41,849 nt of DNA from CAYOHP01 sp964403795 [NCBI: uncultured bacterium]. Its GTDB lineage: Bacteria; Muiribacteriota; UBA6191; CAZXTJ01. Positions 25,785 through 33,673 of this stretch are shown piece after piece (the first letter of the stretch is position 1; each line of letters begins with the position of its first letter). The notes below the pieces were generated by a model, which saw only the letters and a program-made list of their open reading frames with translations, had not been told where the DNA came from and ran no database searches. Where the stretch lies: the NCBI GenBank assembly GCA_964403795.1, contig CAYOHP010000023.1:1-41849 (forward strand), given 5' to 3'. Made by a program: the position numbers and the translations under genes.

Positions 25785-26879
25785 TCAGGGACCGCCGGTC
25801 CCCCAGGAGGCCGCTCCGTCGAATGCCGGTGGCTCGGCGAGGTCGCTCTGGCTCCCGGAATCGAAGAGATCGAAGAGGCTTCCCGGATTGCCGGAGGGGC
25901 CGGCCTGTCGGGGTAGAGCCCGCTGGTCCGAACCGTGGTTCGGGGAACGATTCACCCGGGCGGGGGACGCGGAGGGGGCGGCTGCCAGGGTTCGGCCCGC
26001 GGTCTTGCCCGGGGGCGTGGTCGGTTCCGGAGGGCGGTCGAGGGTGGAGCGGAGGTCGGCATGCACCCGGGAGACCGCCAGGTCCTCGTGGATCCTGCGA
26101 TAGAGCTCCCGGACCGTATCCTCGCTGGACCGGCCAGGGTGGTCCTCGGAAGGTCGGGAGGAGGGTTCTGTCCCGGACCGAGGCGTCCCCGACTCCGGCA
26201 GCCCAGGGGGCGGGGCCGATCGGGTGACGCGGGCCTCCGCGCCGATGGGGAATGCGCGCCCTCTTTCTTCCCGATCGCTCTCCTCCCCGGCGGTCGAGGG
26301 GACGAGGTCCTCCGGCTCCTGGCCAGCCTCCTGGGCGATCCTCGCGGTCGCATGGGAGAGGTAGGCCTTGAGACCACTCTGGAGGAGGTCCGGTCCCTCG
26401 GGGACCGCGGGCGACCCGGTGGTGGCACCGGAAGCCTCCTGGGAGCCCCCGAGCGCGGCGCGGAGACGGTCCAGGACATCCTTCTTCGGGTCAGGGTCGG
26501 CTCCGGATCCGGTGGCGGCCTCGAGGACCAGGGTCGATCCCGGGGCCAGACGCATCCCCGGGGCGGCCGACCGGATCAGCCGGTCGCAGTAGCGCCGCAA
26601 CTGGGCGAGGGCCTCGGACTGATCCTCGGGGAGCGAGGTCTGACGCATGCCCACCGAAAGGACCACGTCGGCTCCCCGGAACTGCAGGATGTCCACGGTG
26701 GCATCCGGGAGGTTCACCCGCAGGGTGTCGAGGAGATCCTGGCGAAGCCGGGCGAAGTCACGAACGACGACGGTCCGGGAGGGCAGGTCCAGGCCGGACG
26801 CCTGGAGCAACCCCGGTACCACCAGGAACAGGAGGGCCAAACCGCGGGCACCCACGCCGATCTCCGTTCGCCTGGACAT
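25785..26879 (-). CDS. Secreted low-complexity protein of unknown function
   Basis: A 364-residue protein. The ATG at 26879 is preceded by AGGGGAG. A Sec signal is predicted (basic head [12 protein letters not shown], core [12 protein letters not shown], cleavage after LQASG near residue 29). The following 90 residues look folded ([30 protein letters not shown]), with a helical, charged segment. From about 130 onward it is Pro/Ser/Gly/Glu-rich and probably disordered, with one helical island ([25 protein letters not shown]). No domain is recognised. It is 73 bp upstream of the MshEN gene, same strand, possibly co-transcribed. Function unknown. Confidence 0.65.
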   Translation of the reverse strand: MSRRTEIGVGARGLALLFLVVPGLLQASGLDLPSRTVVVRDFARLRQDLLDTLRVNLPDATVDILQFRGADVVLSVGMRQTSLPEDQSEALAQLRRYCDRLIRSAAPGMRLAPGSTLVLEAATGSGADPDPKKDVLDRLRAALGGSQEASGATTGSPAVPEGPDLLQSGLKAYLSHATARIAQEAGQEPEDLVPSTAGEESDREERGRAFPIGAEARVTRSAPPPGLPESGTPRSGTEPSSRPSEDHPGRSSEDTVRELYRRIHEDLAVSRVHADLRSTLDRPPEPTTPPGKTAGRTLAAAPSASPARVNRSPNHGSDQRALPRQAGPSGNPGSLFDLFDSGSQSDLAEPPAFDGAASWGTGGP

Positions 26880-26940
26880 GACGCTCCCCTAGCAGGGATC
26901 GGCATTCCGCCGGATCGGCATAAGGGGGGAGTGCTGCGGG

Positions 26941-27017
<77 letters not shown>

Positions 27018-27027
27018 GCCCGGAACA

Positions 27028-27420
27028 TCAGCCGGTCGCCCGGTCCCGCTGGAACGCGCGCTCGACTGCCTGTTCGTGACTGGCAAGGAATACCAGGAAA
27101 CAACCGGCGAAAACCAGTAGAAGTGTGTTCACCAAGGACACCTGGTCGGCGCGGAGGTCGAAGATTCCCAGCGAACGGCTACCTCCCCAGAGGATCAGTC
27201 CTCCTCCCAGGAGATAGGCCGCATGCCGGAACATGCCTCGACGGAACCATCCCACCAGGCGCGGGGCGAGCGGGCGATTCGAGCGGATCGCAGGGGTGCG
27301 CAGCCGCGGTCGGGTCGGAGGTTCGCGATCGCGACCGACCCGCTCCTTCCTGGCCAGGCCTGGACGGAATCGGGCGCTCAGCTTGGCCCGGTCGCGACGG
27401 GAGGTCCTGCGCGGTGCCAT
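27028..27420 (-). CDS. Small membrane protein of unknown function
   Basis: A 130-residue protein. I prefer the ATG at 27420 ([13 protein letters not shown]) over a start further upstream at 27474 because the earlier part would cover an AT-richer leader without a ribosome site; neither start has a strong one. The first 75 residues are very basic and Pro/Arg-rich, likely cytoplasmic and nucleic-acid or membrane-surface binding. Two transmembrane helices follow (about 76-92 and 104-120). No family is recognised. It immediately precedes tRNA-Pro. The coding assignment rests on frame length, two clean membrane segments and strong G/C third-position bias. Confidence 0.55.
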   Translation of the reverse strand: MAPRRTSRRDRAKLSARFRPGLARKERVGRDREPPTRPRLRTPAIRSNRPLAPRLVGWFRRGMFRHAAYLLGGGLILWGGSRSLGIFDLRADQVSLVNTLLLVFAGCFLVFLASHEQAVERAFQRDRATG

Positions 27421-27520
27421 CGGGATCCAATCTAGACAGGCTCCGGAAAGGCCGTCAAAGAAGGCGAGAGACAAAAGCCCGGACGCGACCCGGAACCCTG
27501 GTCGGTGCCGGGAGGCTTTC

Positions 27521-27549
27521 TTGACTGGCCTTCCCCCCGACCATACACT
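27521..27549 (+). promoter_or_regulatory. Sigma-70-type promoter of the phosphatase/TPR/kinase cluster
   Basis: TTGACT (27521-27526) and TACACT (27544-27549) are separated by exactly 17 nt. The leader to the first phosphatase start would be about 140 nt. It is the best -35/-10 pair I see in the window and lies in a gap (27421-27695) with no other evident element. Confidence 0.6.
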
Positions 27550-27695
27550 CGTCCGTGAGTCCTGGTGGGCTCGGCAGGCGGGCCATCCCGCTTCCCTGGC
27601 CTTTCCGTTCGAAGGCTGCGAATGCGGTCGCGGGCGGGGAGGTCTGGCGGGAGCCGGACACCCCGGCCAGGTTCGGGTGACGGATCGGTGGGCCC

Positions 27696-28529
27696 TTGGG
27701 GCGCAACGTGAAGACGGTGGAGAACGGTCAGACCTGCGACCACGTCGAGATCGGATTCGTCACCGACGTGGGCCAGAAGCGGGACCACAACGAGGACAAC
27801 CTCTATGTGTTCAGCCCCGCAGCCGACTTCGCGGGCCGGGGGATGCTCTTCGGTGTGGCGGACGGGATGGGCGGCCACGCGGGTGGGGAGTTCGCCTCCC
27901 GGATCGCGGTGGATGCGCTCAAAAAGTACTACACGACCGAGGTGGCCGAGATCGACGAGTTCGCGAGGCGAGCCCGTGCCGCCATGCAGAACTGCATCAC
28001 CGAAGCGAACTCCCTGATCTACAGCCAGGCCAAGGCGAGTCCCGTCCTCAAGGGGATGGGAACCACCCTGACGACCGCCCTGATCCAGGGGAACTGTCTC
28101 CAGATCGGGCAGGTCGGCGACAGCCGGGGCTACCGGATCCGCAACAACACGCTCCAGCAGCTGACCAACGACCACTCCCTGGTGGCCGAGCAGATCCGAC
28201 AGGGGATCATCTCCGAGACCGAGGCTGCCAGTCACCCGGCCAAGAACATCATCACCCGGGCGCTCGGGACCAAGGCCAAGGTCGACATCGATTTCTACAG
28301 CTTCGAGTTGGAGCCCGACGACCGGATCCTCCTCTGCTCGGACGGGTTGCATGGAGTCGTCCCGGAAGCGGAAATGCTGAGCATCGTCCTCCAGGCGGAG
28401 ACCATGCCGGAGGCCTGCCGCAGACTGATCGCCAAGGCGAACGAGAACGGCGGCCCCGACAACATCACGGTGATCGTCGCCCACAGCCATCCCGTCAAGC
28501 CGCTGTGGAAGCGCCTCGTGGGCTTGTAA
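27696..28529 (+). CDS. PP2C-family Ser/Thr phosphatase, cassette copy A
   Basis: Soluble metal-dependent phosphatase of 277 residues that would reverse the kinases downstream. Start is TTG 27696 or GTG 27708; both have only G-rich stretches as ribosome sites, so the start is uncertain by four codons. All PP2C motifs are present: RDHNEDN (Asp34), VADGMGGHAGG (Asp56), GMGTTLTTAL, VGDSRGY, ITRALGT, CSDGLHG and GGPDNITVIV. The metal ligands are intact, so activity is expected. No membrane segment or regulatory domain is attached, as in Stp/PrpC-type phosphatases that pair with PknB-type kinases. It is 16 bp upstream of the TPR gene and first in a six-gene run. Confidence 0.95.
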   Translation: MGRNVKTVENGQTCDHVEIGFVTDVGQKRDHNEDNLYVFSPAADFAGRGMLFGVADGMGGHAGGEFASRIAVDALKKYYTTEVAEIDEFARRARAAMQNCITEANSLIYSQAKASPVLKGMGTTLTTALIQGNCLQIGQVGDSRGYRIRNNTLQQLTNDHSLVAEQIRQGIISETEAASHPAKNIITRALGTKAKVDIDFYSFELEPDDRILLCSDGLHGVVPEAEMLSIVLQAETMPEACRRLIAKANENGGPDNITVIVAHSHPVKPLWKRLVGL

Positions 28530-28545
28530 GGGAAACGGTAACGCT

Positions 28546-29241
28546 ATGCAGGCTCAGAACATCCTGTACGGGGTGATGTCCGACCCGCTGTACATCGTGT
28601 TCGCGCTCCTCGCACTGTTCCTGATCATCATCGTGGTGGTGCTCGCGTACTTCCTGGTGAAGCAGAACCGGATCCTGGCGTCCCTCGAGAACCAGATGCG
28701 CGGATTCACTCCCGAGTCGACCAACGTGATCACCAACCAGCGACTGAGCCAGGTCTTCGAGGAGGCCCCGGTCAGTGCGCCTCCCGGTGGCGGCGGAGGA
28801 GGAGGCGAGGCCTATTCGCCTCTCCAGGGCTTCAGCGCCGTCCAGGCCCCGGCTCCAGGGCCGTCGGCGCCCTCCCGTCCCGTCAACACCGGACTGGTTA
28901 CCCAGTACCAGGAAGGGACGGGGGAGGGAATCGAGGAGATCGACGCCAAGCTCCGGGAGGATCCGAACAACCCGGACCTCCTCGATTGGCTGGCGTTCAT
29001 GTATTACTCGAACAACCAGATGGACAAGGCGATCGAGATCTACCAGCGGGCCTTGAACCTGAACTACGAGAACGAGACGCAGCACTACTACCTGGGCAAC
29101 TCGTTCTACAAGATCGGCAACGTCGATCGGGCGGTCGAGGAGTGGGAGGTCGTGGTCTCCCTGAAACCGGACAGCAAGATCGCCAAGAATGCCCAGGAGC
29201 GGATCACCAAGGCCCGGCAGGAAGCCGGAATGGTCGGCTGA
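28546..29241 (+). CDS. Membrane-anchored TPR protein, cassette copy A
   Basis: A 231-residue protein. One N-terminal transmembrane helix (about 15-38) is followed by a helical stretch, a Gly-run and Pro/Ala linker (about 78-112), and two to three TPR units (about 120-228). The TPR part contains LLDWLAFMYYSNN and QHYYLGNSFYK, sequences repeated almost exactly in the copy B protein. The N-out/C-in topology would place the TPRs in the cytoplasm beside the kinases (inference). TPR proteins usually scaffold protein partners; its invariant position between phosphatase and kinase suggests it links them or presents a substrate. 40 bp separate it from the kinase gene. Confidence 0.85.
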   Translation: MQAQNILYGVMSDPLYIVFALLALFLIIIVVVLAYFLVKQNRILASLENQMRGFTPESTNVITNQRLSQVFEEAPVSAPPGGGGGGGEAYSPLQGFSAVQAPAPGPSAPSRPVNTGLVTQYQEGTGEGIEEIDAKLREDPNNPDLLDWLAFMYYSNNQMDKAIEIYQRALNLNYENETQHYYLGNSFYKIGNVDRAVEEWEVVVSLKPDSKIAKNAQERITKARQEAGMVG

Positions 29242-29281
29242 CCCAGCAGGCGGAGTGCGCCTCGAGGAGGCCTAGGGCCGC

Positions 29282-32155
29282 GTGAATCCCGGCGATCGCC
29301 TCCATAAGTACTCGGTTCTCCAGGAGCTCGGTCGCGGCGGCATGGGCGGCGTGTACGTTGCCGAGGAGGAGGGCACCGGCCGGCAGGTCGCCGTCAAGGT
29401 CCTCTTCAAGCGTTTCGCCGAGGACGAAGCCTATGTGCGGAGGTTCCAGCGGGAGGCCCAGGTCTACCGCCAGCTGGACCATCCCAACATCGTCCGGTAC
29501 ATCGAGTCCGGGTTCGACAACGGGACCTACTTCATCGTCCTGGAGTACGTCCGGGGAAAGTCCCTCCACGAGATCCTCCACTCGGTGGGGAAGCTCGAGG
29601 TCATCCCGGCACTCAAGATCGTCATCTCGCTGGCCGAGGCGCTGAAGCACGCGCATGACCGGGGCATCGTCCACCGGGACCTGAAGCCCGGGAATGTCCT
29701 GATCGACGAGTCCGGGACCGTGAAGCTCCTCGACTTCGGCGTGGCCCACAAGGACGACCAGCTGGTGCGGACGCAGGAAGGCACCGTGGTCGGGACCTTC
29801 TATTACGCGGCGCCGGAACAGAACCAGGGCAAGAAGGAGATCGACGAACGGACCGATCTCTACACCCTGGGGATCGTCTTCTACGAGCTCCTGTGCGGGC
29901 GTCGACCGTTCGAGGGGGACCTCATCGAGGTGGCCGCGACCCAGGCCAGGGAGAGCTACATCCCCCTCGAGACCGCAGTCCCCGACATTCCCTCCTTCCT
30001 CCCGCCCCTGGTGAGGAAGATGATGGCCAAGAACCCGAGCGAGCGCTACCAGAGCGCGGCCGAGCTCCTGGAGGAGCTGCGGGCCGCACTCACGGCCCTG
30101 ACCGCTCGTCCCAGGCCGCAGGTGGCGCCGATGCCCGCGGTGCCGCTCGCTGGACCGGTGCCTGCCGGGGTCCCTCCGCCGGGGCTCGCGGTGCCTCCTG
30201 TGGCGGCGCCGCCGGGTGCCAGGATGCCGGGCGGTTCTCCGCCGGCAGTCGCTCCCTTGGGTTCCCTGATCCCGCCGGTCTCCCCGATTCCACCGATAGC
30301 CCCGGTCCCCCAGGTCGCCCCGGTGCCCCAGGTGGCTCCGATGTCCGCCCATGTGGCTCCGCTCGGCGCCATGGGTCCAGCCGGCACTCCCCCCCCGATG
30401 GTGTCTCCCCTGACCTCCCGCCTGGCGCCTCCGGTGGCGGTGCCCCATGCGCCCCCGGCCGCGGCGGACGGGAGCGCCCGGGAATCCGATCCACGCTGGC
30501 TCGGTGCCAAGGAGGCCTTCCAGCAACGTCAGTTGGACCGGGCCCAGGAGCTCGCCGAGGAAGTGGTACGCGGCGATCCCGGCTTCGCCCTCGGACATGC
30601 ACTCCTGGGGAAGATCCATTCGGCGCGAGGGTTCACCTACAACGCCATCGAGTCGTTCCGGACCGCCCTCTCGCTCCGGCCCAGCGACGTCCAGCTCCAC
30701 ATGGACTACGCCATGGCGCTCTACTCGATGAAGCTCCCCGAGAAGGCCAAGGAGGCCTTCGAGGGAGTCCTCCGCTTCGATCCCAAGAACGTGCTGGCAC
30801 TGCGCTACCTGAGCCTGCTGGGGGCCGCCGTCCCGAGCGCCCCTTCGGTGGTGCCGATGGGGCCCGGCACCCCGGTCCAGCCGGTGGCGCCGATCCCGGC
30901 ACCGCAGTCCCGACCGGTCGGGGCCGAGCCCGGCGACGATCTGCGTTCCATGCGCAGTCGGCTCATGCAGGCCCTGGGCGAGGACGGTTCCGGCGCCCGG
31001 GGCAAGGGGGCACCGGGTGAGGCGGCCCAGGACGGGGGGGTCCTCAGCCGCCTCGAGGGGTTCGTCGACATCCCGACGGTGACCTTCCAGCGAGGTGCCC
31101 CCCAGGCGACGCCCGCCGGGGGGGAGGTCGCGCCGGGTTTCGAGCGACCCCCGGTGGTGTCCTCGGTGGCTCCCGTTCCCCTGGTCTCTCCCGCGATCCC
31201 GGTTGCTCCGGTCGCTCCCGTCGGCTCGGTCGCCCCGATGGCGCCCCTTCCACCTGCCCACCAGCCGATGGGGGACCAGGGCCGGTCGCCGCCTCCGGTC
31301 GACAGGTCGCCGCAACGGACCCCCGAGTACATGCTCCCTCCCAAGCCGATCATCGAGGAGGGCGAGGGGACCGAAGAGGAAACCAAGGAGGGGCCGCCTA
31401 CCGGGGCCCGGTTCGAGGAGAAGGGGAAGCGCAAGGGGGAATCCGGCGAGGACGACCTGGCCGTCGACGCCGACCATGTCTGGTGGATGGGCACGATGTG
31501 GTGGGGCCTGGGCGCCTCCCAAGTCGGCAACTACCGCCTGGCCTTCCTCCTGACCATCCTGGAAATCCTCATGATCGTGGGGATCGCCCTGCTCTTCCAC
31601 CCCGGATACGCGTCACTGGTCCAGCAGGTGCGGATCAGCTTCGCCAAGGTCGCGGACTGGACCGTGGGGATCGGCCTGAGCAGCTACAACGGCTTCCTCT
31701 ACAACCAGCTCTACGCGCTCGACGAGTCGTACTCGCTGAAGGTCACCCACTTCGTCCAGAGCCATGGTCTCCTGGTGTTGCGGGCTGGACTCTCCCTGAT
31801 CTTCCTCTACCTGGAGCTGACGCTCCCGGGCTCCTTCGTGCGCAGCGCCCAGCACGACAGTCTCCGGGGAAGGATCCTCGAGGTCCGGAGGGACCTGACG
31901 GTCAAGATCAACCTGGGCGAGGAGCGGGGCGTCGAGGTGGGGATGATCTTCGAGGTGCAGAAGAAGAAGCACATCGACGGGATCTCGAGGCTCAACTTCA
32001 AGACCATGCTGGTGGCCCCGGAGATGATCCCGATCGGCCTCGCCAAGGTCGTGTCGGTCACCCCCCAGTTCGCCATCTGCAAGTTCAAGCGGGCGACCGG
32101 GCAAGCCTCGTCCCCATCGGCCGGCGATCGTGTCGTGATCGCCAACAAGACGTGA
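29282..32155 (+). CDS. Multidomain Ser/Thr protein kinase, cassette copy A
   Basis: A 957-residue protein; the GTG start at 29282 is where the kinase fold begins. The kinase domain (about 9-270) is fully conserved: GRGGMGGVY, Lys39, HRDLKPGN with Asp133, DFG from Asp151, and APEQNQGK after the activation loop. A long Pro/Ala/Val-rich linker follows (about 280-400, with PVPQVAP repeats). TPR-like helices lie at about 402-517, a second Pro-rich linker at about 520-690 and a charged segment at 695-735. Two transmembrane helices (about 753-775 and 829-848) lead to a C-terminal beta domain (about 860-957: GRILEVRRDLTVKINLG...GVEVGMIFEV...GLAKVVSV). The latter resembles FlgT C-terminal-like barrels. 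Likely active and membrane-bound. Confidence 0.92.
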   Translation: MNPGDRLHKYSVLQELGRGGMGGVYVAEEEGTGRQVAVKVLFKRFAEDEAYVRRFQREAQVYRQLDHPNIVRYIESGFDNGTYFIVLEYVRGKSLHEILHSVGKLEVIPALKIVISLAEALKHAHDRGIVHRDLKPGNVLIDESGTVKLLDFGVAHKDDQLVRTQEGTVVGTFYYAAPEQNQGKKEIDERTDLYTLGIVFYELLCGRRPFEGDLIEVAATQARESYIPLETAVPDIPSFLPPLVRKMMAKNPSERYQSAAELLEELRAALTALTARPRPQVAPMPAVPLAGPVPAGVPPPGLAVPPVAAPPGARMPGGSPPAVAPLGSLIPPVSPIPPIAPVPQVAPVPQVAPMSAHVAPLGAMGPAGTPPPMVSPLTSRLAPPVAVPHAPPAAADGSARESDPRWLGAKEAFQQRQLDRAQELAEEVVRGDPGFALGHALLGKIHSARGFTYNAIESFRTALSLRPSDVQLHMDYAMALYSMKLPEKAKEAFEGVLRFDPKNVLALRYLSLLGAAVPSAPSVVPMGPGTPVQPVAPIPAPQSRPVGAEPGDDLRSMRSRLMQALGEDGSGARGKGAPGEAAQDGGVLSRLEGFVDIPTVTFQRGAPQATPAGGEVAPGFERPPVVSSVAPVPLVSPAIPVAPVAPVGSVAPMAPLPPAHQPMGDQGRSPPPVDRSPQRTPEYMLPPKPIIEEGEGTEEETKEGPPTGARFEEKGKRKGESGEDDLAVDADHVWWMGTMWWGLGASQVGNYRLAFLLTILEILMIVGIALLFHPGYASLVQQVRISFAKVADWTVGIGLSSYNGFLYNQLYALDESYSLKVTHFVQSHGLLVLRAGLSLIFLYLELTLPGSFVRSAQHDSLRGRILEVRRDLTVKINLGEERGVEVGMIFEVQKKKHIDGISRLNFKTMLVAPEMIPIGLAKVVSVTPQFAICKFKRATGQASSPSAGDRVVIANKT

Positions 32156-32199
32156 TACGGTGACCCCTGCGGGGCAGCGGTGAGGAGGCGCGATCGATC

Positions 32200-33003
32200 G
32201 TGGTCGAGGACGAGGCAGTGACCATCCGGGTGTCCTCGCAGGGTCTTCGGTACCGCTTCGGATCGACCAGCGACATCGGACTGGTCCGGCAGTACAACGA
32301 GGACAATTTCTACGTCTTCGACGAGGGTGTTGCCTGGCAGGAACTCGGCATGCTGATCGCGGTCGCGGACGGCATGGGAGGACACAACGGCGGGGACGTG
32401 GCCAGCCAGGTGGCCGTGAACACGATCTCCGCCTACTACTCGATCCGACGCAAGGACCCGCCGCTCGATCGTCTCGTGTCGTCGGTGGAGCAGGCGAATC
32501 GACAGATCTTCGACATCTCCCAGGAGAACGAGGGGTTCTACGGAATGGGAACCACCCTGACGGGAATGGTGGTGATGGGGCGCGAGGCGCACATCGCCCA
32601 CGTCGGGGACAGTCGGGCCTACCTCTATCGGGACGGCCGCATGACCCAGCTCACCGACGACCACTCCCTGGTCGCCCAGGCGGTCCGGGAGGGGATCCTC
32701 ACGCCCGAGCAGGCGGCGCGGCACCCCCAGCGCAGCATCATCACCAGGGCCCTGGGGACACGGGATGCGGTCGAGGTGGACGCCATGACCATCCACCTCC
32801 AACCTGCCGACATCGTCGTGATGTCGAGCGACGGGCTGCACGGCTTCGTCGAGGACGAGGAGATCCGGGAGCTCCTCGAGGCCCTGGGCGACGATCCCCA
32901 GCGGGCGGCCCAGCAGCTGGTCCAGGCGGCTCTCGCCAAGGGGGGCAACGACAACGTGACCGTGGTCACTCTCCGGGTCGACGCGATCGCGGAGGGGGAG
33001 TAG
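32200..33003 (+). CDS. PP2C-family Ser/Thr phosphatase, cassette copy B
   Basis: A 267-residue paralogue of the copy A phosphatase. The GTG at 32200 follows GAGGAGG at about 11 nt. All metal-binding motifs are retained: RQYNEDN (Asp35), VADGMGGHNGG (Asp57), GMGTTLTGM, VGDSRAYLY, ITRALGT, SSDGLHG and GGNDNVTVVTL. Conservation with copy A covers the entire length (by eye somewhat under half identical), including the unusual SDGLHG ending. It starts 44 bp after the copy A kinase, and its stop is 4 bp before the next gene, whose ribosome site lies in its last codons. Confidence 0.94.
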   Translation: MVEDEAVTIRVSSQGLRYRFGSTSDIGLVRQYNEDNFYVFDEGVAWQELGMLIAVADGMGGHNGGDVASQVAVNTISAYYSIRRKDPPLDRLVSSVEQANRQIFDISQENEGFYGMGTTLTGMVVMGREAHIAHVGDSRAYLYRDGRMTQLTDDHSLVAQAVREGILTPEQAARHPQRSIITRALGTRDAVEVDAMTIHLQPADIVVMSSDGLHGFVEDEEIRELLEALGDDPQRAAQQLVQAALAKGGNDNVTVVTLRVDAIAEGE

Positions 33004-33007
33004 CACG

Positions 33008-33673
33008 ATGGACCTCAAGGCGTGGGTGAGCGCGAACCCGGATATCGTCGTGTACGTGGCCCTGCTGGTCCTGGTCACCTGGCTCCTCCAGCGGAAGCGG
33101 GGCCAGGAGCTGAGCGATCTCTCCGAGGACCTGGCGGTCCAGGACACCGCGGTGCAGAAGGCGGCCCAGGCCCGGCTCACCGCCCTCTCCGGGGTGGACG
33201 ACCGCCCGCCGTCCGATCCCGGTTCCCAGGCGAAGATCCCCATGCCCCCGGTTCCGCCCCCGCCTGGACCTGCACCCGCGCAGGGGGCGCTGGTGGACGA
33301 CGGCGACGAGCGGCAGGCCCCGGTCAATCCGGTGCTGACCCAGTACACGGCCGGCGACGGGCAAGGGGTTGCCGAGATCGAGCGCATGCTCGAGAAGGAT
33401 CCGACCAACCTCCAGCTCCTCGACTGGCTGGCGTTCATGTACTACTCGAACAACGAGACTCTGAAAGCCATCGAGACCTACTCCCGGATCATCGCCATCG
33501 ACGGCGAGAACCCCAGCCAGCACTACTACCTGGCCAACAGCTTCTACAAGGCGAACCGGGTCGAGGATGCCCTGGCGCACTGGCGTAGGGTCCTGCAGAT
33601 CAAGCCGGACGGGAAGCTCGCCAAGAAAGCCCAGGACAGGATCCGCAAGGTCGAAGCCGCGCTGGGTCCATGA
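33008..33673 (+). CDS. Membrane-anchored TPR protein, cassette copy B
   Basis: A 221-residue paralogue of the copy A TPR protein. The transmembrane helix is at about 12-27, followed by a charged helical segment, a Pro-rich linker (about 78-95) and TPRs (about 108-218). LLDWLAFMYYSNN is identical to copy A and QHYYLANSFYK nearly so, while the N-terminal helix and linker have diverged. This means selection acts mainly on the TPR surface. Its stop overlaps the kinase start as ATGA, so TPR protein and kinase are translationally coupled in this copy. Confidence 0.85.
   Translation: MDLKAWVSANPDIVVYVALLVLVTWLLQRKRGQELSDLSEDLAVQDTAVQKAAQARLTALSGVDDRPPSDPGSQAKIPMPPVPPPPGPAPAQGALVDDGDERQAPVNPVLTQYTAGDGQGVAEIERMLEKDPTNLQLLDWLAFMYYSNNETLKAIETYSRIIAIDGENPSQHYYLANSFYKANRVEDALAHWRRVLQIKPDGKLAKKAQDRIRKVEAALGP

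Noticed and set aside
25788-25802. GGGACC-GCC-GGTCCC hairpin.
   Set aside because: It lies within the last codons of the secreted protein gene and has no T-run.
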